DNA of 64,000 nt from a virus, in IMG/VR virus record IMGVR_UViG_3300046007_009543, positions 1 through 64,000 of that record, one strand, 5' to 3'. Below, piece after piece: positions 58,584 to 64,000 of this stretch. Under the pieces are notes generated by a model, which was not told the DNA's origin, did not search any database, and worked only from the letters and a program-made list of their open reading frames with translations. The number at the start of each line of letters is the position of its first letter. Positions within the stretch are counted from its first letter, which is position 1. Made by a program: the position numbers and the translations under genes.

Positions 58584-59300
58584 TTAACGAATTGGTTCTT
58601 TATTAGCAATGTGAGTACGAGTAAACATTGTAATTGTATTACCAATTTGTTGTGTTAATTTTTCATCTTGAATTTTTTCAGCTGCGGCTTGTGCTTGTGT
58701 TAAAGCATCTTGAACAGCTTTAATATTAGGATCTACAGCACTTGTATCAATATTGAAATTATCTGTAGGTTCTGCATTATCTCCACTAAAATTAATATCT
58801 AAATTTTCTTCACCTTCTGGTGTTTCTTCACCTAAATCAAGATTTATATCTTCTTCAGGAGTATCTTCTTTTTTCTTTTTTTTAGCTTCTCTAATTTTAA
58901 GAGCACTTAATGCATCTCTAGTTCCTTCAAAACCAGGTATATCATATGATAATTCTTCTTCATCATCCATCATTTCATCATCCATCATTTCATCATCATT
59001 AAAGAAGTCTTTGAAATCAAGTTTTTCATCATTTGGATTAATACCGTATTCTACTTCACGACCTGCTTTTTCATAATCTTCATCATCTGGTCCTTCTGTT
59101 ATTGCAGCACCATCTAACTCAGCAATAATCATTTCTTTGATTTTTTGCTTAAATTCTTCTTTGGTCATTTTTTGTTTTTCTTCGGCTTTACCTTCAGCTT
59201 TACCTTCTTCATATTCATAAGCACCAAAACCTTCTCTTAATATTGAGGCCTTGGTTAATTTATTTTCAGTTAAGAATTTTTTGTAATCAAATTTTTCCAT
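58584..59300 (-). CDS. Acidic internal-type protein with capsid-targeting-like start
   Basis: 238 residues. MEKFDYKKFLTE then NKLTKASILRE offers cuts after L-T-E and L-R-E. 'FDYKKFLTENKL' starts are frequent in marine phage virion proteins. The middle is highly acidic, with a repeated DDEMM run coded by a 15-base tandem repeat. The C-terminal helix (AVQDALTQAQAAAEKIQDEK) could be coiled coil. Promoter-like element 16 bases upstream. Confidence 0.65.
   Translation of the reverse strand: MEKFDYKKFLTENKLTKASILREGFGAYEYEEGKAEGKAEEKQKMTKEEFKQKIKEMIIAELDGAAITEGPDDEDYEKAGREVEYGINPNDEKLDFKDFFNDDEMMDDEMMDDEEELSYDIPGFEGTRDALSALKIREAKKKKKEDTPEEDINLDLGEETPEGEENLDINFSGDNAEPTDNFNIDTSAVDPNIKAVQDALTQAQAAAEKIQDEKLTQQIGNTITMFTRTHIANKEPIR
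58960..59005 (-). repeat. Short tandem repeat coding DDEMM
   Basis: The plus strand carries about three copies of 'catcatttcatcatc' (15 bases). It can slip and change the acidic tract length by five residues. Confidence 0.6.
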
Positions 59301-59316
59301 TATTTTGTGTGTTTTG

Positions 59317-59327
59317 TTATAAATATT
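59317..59327 (-). promoter_or_regulatory. AATATTTATAA element before the gene at 59300
   Basis: ATAATATAATATTTATAAC on the coding strand, 16 bases before the ATG. Confidence 0.55.
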
Positions 59328-59330
59328 ATA

Positions 59331-59942
59331 TTATCTTTTCTTATTTAAATATTCTGTAAGTAATGAACCAATTGCTCCTACTTTCTGACGTATAAATATC
59401 CATTCTTCTTTAGATAATTTATGTTCTGTATTAAATGCAATTCCTATTACTCCAATAAAATGACTGTCTAAATCATCGATTGCTAACATATAAAATGATT
59501 TTGTTCCATAATCACAAGCAAATGAATGTAAATCATAATTTTCATGTTCATTATAATTTAAAATACCTAATTCACCATCTTTATATAATTTAGCTAATGC
59601 TTTTGGAAATAAACTTACTGGAATATTTTGGAATATGTGTTGTATTGATTGTGTATTTGGAGATACTTTTTCGTAAAATAATGAAAATTTTTGTATTGAT
59701 TTTCCTGTAGGATAAAAATGACCTCCATTATGAAATTGGGCAATCCATATTCTATCACATTCTAAAATTTCCATCATACCATCTAACTGATGATCAACCA
59801 ATTCATTTAAATCAATTGCCTCTTTCATTAGGGATTCTTTGTTAGATTGTTTATTAAATTTAAGTTTAATCCATTCTAGTACTGCAGGGCCAATTACCGC
59901 TGTTATTAATGCAACGGTTATAGTAGTAATCATAGTTATCAT
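59331..59942 (-). CDS. Membrane-anchored GAF-like sensor protein
   Basis: 203 residues. One N-terminal membrane helix (ITTITVALITAVIGPAVLEW, about 5-24). About 55-200 resembles a GAF domain: CDRIWIAQFHNGGHFYPTGK, SIQKFSLFYEKVSP, NYDLHSFACDYGTKSFYMLA, DSHFIGVIGIAF. No output domain follows. In phages such proteins could sense a small molecule at the membrane or alter host signalling. Overlaps the next gene by 4 bases. Confidence 0.6.
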   Translation of the reverse strand: MITMITTITVALITAVIGPAVLEWIKLKFNKQSNKESLMKEAIDLNELVDHQLDGMMEILECDRIWIAQFHNGGHFYPTGKSIQKFSLFYEKVSPNTQSIQHIFQNIPVSLFPKALAKLYKDGELGILNYNEHENYDLHSFACDYGTKSFYMLAIDDLDSHFIGVIGIAFNTEHKLSKEEWIFIRQKVGAIGSLLTEYLNKKR

Positions 59943-60505
59943 TTTTTCAAACTGTGTAAATATTTAAGTGCTTCTTCTTTATTTTTTAATAATTGTTGTT
60001 TACCAGAACCATCCCATTTTTCAACATCACCAGCCTCAGTTATAAATTGGTCTTTTTGATTTATTAACTCTTCAAACCAAACTTCAAAATCATTAGTCAT
60101 TCCATCAACATAATCATTTGTTATTTGTTTTTCGACTTCTTCTAATTTACCTTGTTTACGTAATTCAGCCTCAGCATTTACCTGACAATTAAAACAATGT
60201 CCATACATTATATACCACTGTTTGTCTAAATGGGGTTTTAATGCTTTAGTACAACAAGGACAAAATAAAGGTAAAATTATACCTTCTTTTGCTTTATCTA
60301 ATTTAGTAACATTTTGTTTAATTCCATTCTTAATAGTCCATGTACGACTATCTTCTTCCCACACATCTCCCTCACTATGGAATTCTTTTGCTTTTTCATA
60401 ACCTATCCCCATCGTGGTGCTATCCCCGTATTTACCTTGAACAAGGTTACGAAGACGTTCTACATCACGTTGCTTAAATTCTTTTTTTAAAACCGTATTT
60501 TTCAT
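59939..60505 (-). CDS. Zinc-ribbon-type phage protein
   Basis: 188 residues. Cys-pairs PLFCPCCTKAL (residues ~82-92) and GHCFNCQV (~109-116) form a zinc-ribbon-like site. Other parts: KNTVLKKEFKQRDVERLRNL at the start and an acidic C-terminal half ending EEALKYLHSLKK. Similar proteins are common in T4-like marine phages, with no established job. Overlaps the GAF-like gene by 4 bases. Confidence 0.6.
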   Translation of the reverse strand: MKNTVLKKEFKQRDVERLRNLVQGKYGDSTTMGIGYEKAKEFHSEGDVWEEDSRTWTIKNGIKQNVTKLDKAKEGIILPLFCPCCTKALKPHLDKQWYIMYGHCFNCQVNAEAELRKQGKLEEVEKQITNDYVDGMTNDFEVWFEELINQKDQFITEAGDVEKWDGSGKQQLLKNKEEALKYLHSLKK

Positions 60506-60511
60506 TATATT

Positions 60512-61045
60512 TTATTTATTTATAATGTTTTTGATTTCTTCTCTAATAAACTGGCGGATTTGTTTTATTTTTCTACCTTCTTCTATAGAACTACCACTTT
60601 CTTTTTTAATTAATTTATATTTAGTAATGCCAGCACTTTTCATAACAGTATCAATTATTCTTTTTATATTTTCTTTTGTTTCATTTGATTCTTTAGGAAA
60701 TATAATAGTATTACCTTCTACTTTATAATCTAATAAATTAGGTTTACTGGTTAGTGATTTGATAAAATCATCTACTGATTGTTTTGTTCTAAGAGGAAAT
60801 GGTTCTCCTCCTCTTGCTTTTAATGCTGTTTTCTTTTTTGAAGGATTTGATGGACCAAAATAATCTTCTATTGCTTTATTAGTATTTGGTTTTCTAATAT
60901 TTGATAAATATATTCCATAATTATCAATATTTTCTAAGGCATCTACGACTTTTTGAATATTTTCTGTTGTTGTTAAAATAAGATCTTGATCTAAGCGTAT
61001 TGATGATGATTGATTATCTTCGTCTTCTCTAATATTGTAATTCAT
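60512..61045 (-). CDS. Hypothetical protein with short targeting-type start
   Basis: 177 residues. MNYNIRE ends I-R-E at residue 7, the shortest candidate. It contains VVDALENIDNYGIYLSNIRK and a mixed alpha/beta core with phosphate-binding-like GNTIIFPKES. C-terminal IKQIRQFIREEIKNIINK looks like the same amphipathic segment placed at the C-terminus. No known family. Not preceded by the promoter-like element. Confidence 0.5.
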   Translation of the reverse strand: MNYNIREDEDNQSSSIRLDQDLILTTTENIQKVVDALENIDNYGIYLSNIRKPNTNKAIEDYFGPSNPSKKKTALKARGGEPFPLRTKQSVDDFIKSLTSKPNLLDYKVEGNTIIFPKESNETKENIKRIIDTVMKSAGITKYKLIKKESGSSIEEGRKIKQIRQFIREEIKNIINK

Positions 61046-61052
61046 ATTGTTA

Positions 61053-62141
61053 TTAATTTTTTATACTATCTTCCCAATTACGTAACATCATATTACCTTT
61101 TTCATATGCTTCTTTTTCTAATTCAGGTAAATCACCATCTTCGTTTGTATTAGTAGTTTGAATATTATTTAATCTACCTTCTAAATTTTGAATGTGGTGA
61201 ATCATTTCATGAGAAAATGAACGTAAAATATCTTTTGGATGTCTGTTTAAAGTAAATAAAGTAATTGATTTTTCTGATGGATTGTAATACGCTGTTTTAC
61301 CTAAAATATTATTTGCATTTTCATTATCATTGCTTATAAATTTTATTTTAGGTAGAGGTTTAATATTTAATCCGTTATCGAGCATGTATTTCGATAAACG
61401 TACGATTCCTTCTTTAAGATCCAAAGTTTTAGTTTGATTTTCTTTTACAGGAAATACGTTAGTTGGTATTAAATATAATGCTTTAGGTGTTGATGAAAAT
61501 TTATATTTTTTATGAAATCGATCTAAATTTTTAACAATATATTCTTTATATAATTTACCTCTTTTAGAATTAGCATCATTGCCAATACCATCATCTGCTT
61601 TGGGGTGAAATTGAATTTCTTTAATAATTACATCGTCTATATTATCATCTACTGTGTTTACAAAATTAGATATAATATCTAACATAGTAGCCATTATTCT
61701 ATATTGTTCTTGATAGTTAGTTATTTCCTCTCCTCCACTTTTTAAACCAAAACCAAAAGCCATATACATTTGGTGTTTACCATTAGTTGTTGTAGGTGGT
61801 ATAGTTTTAATAAAAACATTTACAACATAATCAGCATTATCTGATTTAAAGGCGTATTGATATGTACCATCACCATATTCGGGTGCCATTTCTTTTAATT
61901 TATCAACATAAGTTTCTATGCTATAATTACCTAAAGTACGCCACTCAAATGGTTTAACATTTCCTTCTCCTAATTCATTTAAAGTATCAGAAGTATTATC
62001 ATACCCACACTTATGGCAAAGATATAAATCATCCCCACCATCTTCTTTAGACCACTTCCAATTACAATTATTACATATTATATCAGTAGCTGTAATAAGT
62101 TCGGTAAGGTGTTCAACTAATGAGGAAACTAGGATATTCAT
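61053..62141 (-). CDS. Zinc-ribbon metalloprotease, possibly packaged
   Basis: 362 residues. MNILVSSLVEHLTE ends L-T-E at residue 14 (targeting-type). Zinc ribbon CNNCNWKW ... CHKCGYDN at ~23-48. Central domain (FEWRTLGNYSIETYVDKLKE). Catalytic FSHEMIHHIQ near 309-318 is an HExxH zincin site with further Glu in LPELEKEAYEKG downstream as possible third ligand. A virion-borne zinc protease would act on host proteins after injection. Promoter-like element 3 bases upstream. Confidence 0.75.
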   Translation of the reverse strand: MNILVSSLVEHLTELITATDIICNNCNWKWSKEDGGDDLYLCHKCGYDNTSDTLNELGEGNVKPFEWRTLGNYSIETYVDKLKEMAPEYGDGTYQYAFKSDNADYVVNVFIKTIPPTTTNGKHQMYMAFGFGLKSGGEEITNYQEQYRIMATMLDIISNFVNTVDDNIDDVIIKEIQFHPKADDGIGNDANSKRGKLYKEYIVKNLDRFHKKYKFSSTPKALYLIPTNVFPVKENQTKTLDLKEGIVRLSKYMLDNGLNIKPLPKIKFISNDNENANNILGKTAYYNPSEKSITLFTLNRHPKDILRSFSHEMIHHIQNLEGRLNNIQTTNTNEDGDLPELEKEAYEKGNMMLRNWEDSIKN

Positions 62142-62144
62142 TAA

Positions 62145-62155
62145 TTATAAATATT
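62145..62155 (-). promoter_or_regulatory. AATATTTATAA element before the metalloprotease
   Basis: ATTAATATTTATAAT, 3 bases before the ATG. Confidence 0.5.
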
Positions 62156-62170
62156 AATGAAAAAAATAAA

Positions 62171-62950
62171 TTATGATATTTTAATAGTAGTTGGGAGTGT
62201 TTGAGTTAATGGTTTGTAGTCAGGATTTTCCATTTTAAAAATATCATATATTTTAGTAAACATATTAAAATTATGTTCTATATTACCTATTTGTTTTAAT
62301 TGCCATCCACTACCTTGAATTTTATCTTTAGCAGGACCTCGTGTAGCTGCTTTTAACCATACTATACCTGTATCTGTTACTTTTTCACTATGTGTTTCAT
62401 TCCATGCTTGAGCATAGGCTGCTAGTTGTAAATTATATGAATTATGAATTGAATTTGATGTTTTAATATCTAATAAATATAATACTCCTGCTATTCTACA
62501 TATAATATCTGCAGTACCTGCGAATTTATATTCATCTGAAAATAAATGATATTCTGTTGCTATTAGTTCTGGTTTATGTGTATTCCAAAAATCAGCAAAT
62601 TTTAATATCATTTTCCAAATTTCTAAACCGTATAAAGCATTTCCATCCTCATCAATCCAACTTAATTCATTTCCATTAAGAAAATGTTCAATAGCATTGT
62701 GTACTTGTGTACCTTCCCATGCTGCTTTTTGAGCAATAATTTCACTATTATGACCTACATCTTTAAGCCAATCGTGAAAAAATTTATTTTTAGGAAAATA
62801 GTTTAATATACTAGATACTGAAGGATAATATTCCTCGTTTCGTCTGTAAAAACGTTGATCTAATACGTTAATTTGTTTATTATCAGAACTATATTGTATA
62901 ATTCGTTTAATTTTAGGATCATGGATAATATTTGAGTTTTTGTCTATCAT
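62171..62950 (-). CDS. PD-(D/E)XK nuclease, Cas4/RecB-like
   Basis: 259 residues. KAAWEGTQVHNAIEHFLNGN at ~73-92 (the 'G-x-x-x-H-x-x-I-E' motif I), FAGTADIICR at ~143-152 with Asp, LYLLDIKTS at ~156-164 (D-x-K) and NLQLAAYAQAW at ~172-182 (Q-x-x-x-Y). This is the RecB-family nuclease core. Likely acts in recombination, repair or host DNA degradation. Its start overlaps the primase stop by 4 bases, so it is expressed with replication genes. Confidence 0.85.
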   Translation of the reverse strand: MIDKNSNIIHDPKIKRIIQYSSDNKQINVLDQRFYRRNEEYYPSVSSILNYFPKNKFFHDWLKDVGHNSEIIAQKAAWEGTQVHNAIEHFLNGNELSWIDEDGNALYGLEIWKMILKFADFWNTHKPELIATEYHLFSDEYKFAGTADIICRIAGVLYLLDIKTSNSIHNSYNLQLAAYAQAWNETHSEKVTDTGIVWLKAATRGPAKDKIQGSGWQLKQIGNIEHNFNMFTKIYDIFKMENPDYKPLTQTLPTTIKIS

Positions 62951-63876
62951 AATGTTAGTTTTTTTCCTAGTAAACTAGAAAAGGTTAATGGATAAGTGTC
63001 TTGAATTAATTTTGTAAAGTTTTCAAAACCCATTTCGCTTGGGTCTTTATCTTGCATATCTACTAGATAAACTTCTTTACCTTCAGACATTAGCTTTTCA
63101 CAAAAACTCAAGGCTTGTTTTTGAGCATCCCTGTCTAAGGCGATATATATTTTGTCAACACTAGATTTTACAATTTTCTTCATTAAATTAGATTGTATAT
63201 TTTTACCTAGTAGTGGGATAGTATTTCTTTTAATTGTTGTTGCATCAAATGGTCCTTCACACAATATAATTGGTAATTCCCAATTTATATATAATTCAAA
63301 AGGAATTATATCACGTGATACTGTTGGGTTTTTATATTTTATAAATGAATCTTTTTTAAATGAACGTCCTGTAAAATAATTTAATTTACCATTTGCATCG
63401 TATGAAGGAATAATTATCATATTAGCATATGGTCCTGAATCGCAATAACCCATATTATATTTAATTATATCTTCTTCTAATATATTTCTAGATTTTAAGT
63501 ATGATAATGCATGTCTACCTATAATATTTAATTGACTAATATTCAATAGTGATTTATATTCTTTAGGTAGTTCTACTTTTTCCTCTACTGTTATTTGTTT
63601 TTCTGAGAATCCTCCTTTAGTAAGTGATTTTAATTCTGATATTATTTCAGGTGATAATGGGGATAGTTTTAAAACTTGATATGCTTTTTTACCTTTTTTA
63701 TCACATGCCCAACAATGCCAAGGATTTTCACCCTTTTCATTTTCGTTAAAATTAATTTCTAGTTTTGGTTTATGGTGATTACAAAAAGGACAATGATATG
63801 CATAATTTCCTCTAGAAGTAGATTTACCTGTTCCTAATACAGAATTAACCAAAGCTATTAAAGGTTGATTTAACAT
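62947..63876 (-). CDS. DNA primase, DnaG-type (gp61-like)
   Basis: 309 residues, close to T4 gp61 (342). N-terminal zinc finger YAYHCPFCNHHKPKLEIN then WHCWACDKKG (residues ~25-62). TOPRIM-type core: PIILCEGPFDATTIKRN (E at ~207), KIYIALDRDAQKQALSF (D at ~248). Synthesises RNA primers on the lagging strand for phage replication. Followed by the nuclease; preceded by a terminator. Confidence 0.88.
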   Translation of the reverse strand: MLNQPLIALVNSVLGTGKSTSRGNYAYHCPFCNHHKPKLEINFNENEKGENPWHCWACDKKGKKAYQVLKLSPLSPEIISELKSLTKGGFSEKQITVEEKVELPKEYKSLLNISQLNIIGRHALSYLKSRNILEEDIIKYNMGYCDSGPYANMIIIPSYDANGKLNYFTGRSFKKDSFIKYKNPTVSRDIIPFELYINWELPIILCEGPFDATTIKRNTIPLLGKNIQSNLMKKIVKSSVDKIYIALDRDAQKQALSFCEKLMSEGKEVYLVDMQDKDPSEMGFENFTKLIQDTYPLTFSSLLGKKLTL

Positions 63877-63889
63877 AACCTTAATATAA

Positions 63890-63915
63890 TAAAAAAAGCT
63901 TGGTTTTCCAAGCTT
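63890..63915 (-). terminator. Terminator upstream of the primase
   Basis: AAGCTTGG-AAAA-CCAAGCTT, 8-bp stem and 4-base loop, followed by TTTTT on the coding strand. It ends the transcript of the partial gene at 63925. Confidence 0.85.
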
Positions 63916-63924
63916 AATTTAAAA

Positions 63925-64000
63925 TTATTTTATTTTTTTGATTTTTGCTTTTGTTTCCTCAGCTTTTTCTTTAATAGCTTTTTGAGCACTTCTATATTCT
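63925..64000 (-). CDS. C-terminal end of a lysine-rich protein (partial)
   Basis: Only the last 24 residues are in the window: EYRSAQKAIKEKAEETKAKI then KKIK and stop. Strongly basic and helical. The family cannot be known from this piece. The stop is followed by a strong terminator. Confidence 0.5.
   Translation of the reverse strand, partial: EYRSAQKAIKEKAEETKAKIKKIK

Noticed and set aside
610-62155. Plus-strand TATAAATA octamers as T4-type late promoters
   Set aside because: All genes run on the minus strand; these octamers are the reverse complement of the coding-strand element and would drive only antisense transcripts.

Overview
This window is a continuous stretch of a large, AT-rich, T4-like myovirus genome (tailed phage with a contractile tail). 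Every convincing gene lies on the minus strand, so transcription runs from base 64000 towards base 1. The head and tail genes have recognisable T4 counterparts: terminase gp17, portal gp20, prohead protease gp21, scaffold gp22, major capsid gp23, necks gp13/gp14, tail terminator gp15, sheath gp18, tube gp19, gp26-like baseplate protein, tape measure, gp53. The likely host is a member of the Bacteroidetes, probably aquatic. The reasons are the very low GC content, the near absence of Shine-Dalgarno sequences, a PKD domain, a Bacteroidetes-type Hc1 histone-like protein, and Ser/Ala/Thr-rich fibre repeats of a kind seen in marine viral sequences. No tRNA, integrase, CRISPR array or reverse transcriptase was seen, and no spacer longer than about 200 bases lacks a gene.

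Layout in the direction of transcription. (1) 64.0-62.2 kb: the end of a lysine-rich protein, a DnaG-type primase and a PD-(D/E)XK nuclease. (2) 62.1-46.7 kb: a cluster of mostly unnamed genes. Many of their products begin with a short amphipathic segment ending in (I/L)-x-E, the signature of T4 capsid-targeting sequences cut by the prohead protease. I read this cluster as a set of proteins packaged inside the head. It includes a zinc-ribbon metalloprotease, a small Hc1 histone-like protein, a ParB-like protein and an 889-residue protein with a WCIT motif. (3) 46.7-43.5 kb: a candidate small RNA, a FAD-dependent dehydrogenase (COG2509-like), an HNH homing endonuclease and a P-loop kinase. (4) 42.9-32.5 kb: head genes (terminase, portal, accessory proteins, protease, scaffold, major capsid protein). 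(5) 32.4-29.5 kb: a metabolic insert with a DDAH/amidinotransferase-family enzyme and a phosphatidylserine-decarboxylase-like enzyme, then a GIY-YIG endonuclease and PhoH. (6) 29.4-26.0 kb: neck and tail-completion proteins, the last fused to a PKD domain. (7) 26.0-13.9 kb: fibre and adhesin genes, including three repeat-built fibres, a seven-repeat propeller protein and a higher-GC island at about 15.4-17.4 kb. (8) 13.9-0 kb: sheath, tube, tape measure, baseplate and hub.

Two genome-wide patterns stand out. First, an AT-rich element reading TATAATATTTATAA or close variants on the coding strand sits 2-22 bases before the start codon of at least 16 genes and is probably the phage's late promoter. 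One further copy has no gene after it but is followed by two hairpins and a T-tract. Second, putative capsid-targeting/cleavage segments recur on about fifteen proteins. The predicted mature N-terminus of one of these, at 38.5 kb, resembles the predicted mature N-terminus of the major capsid protein.

All assignments come from reading motifs by eye; no database search was run.
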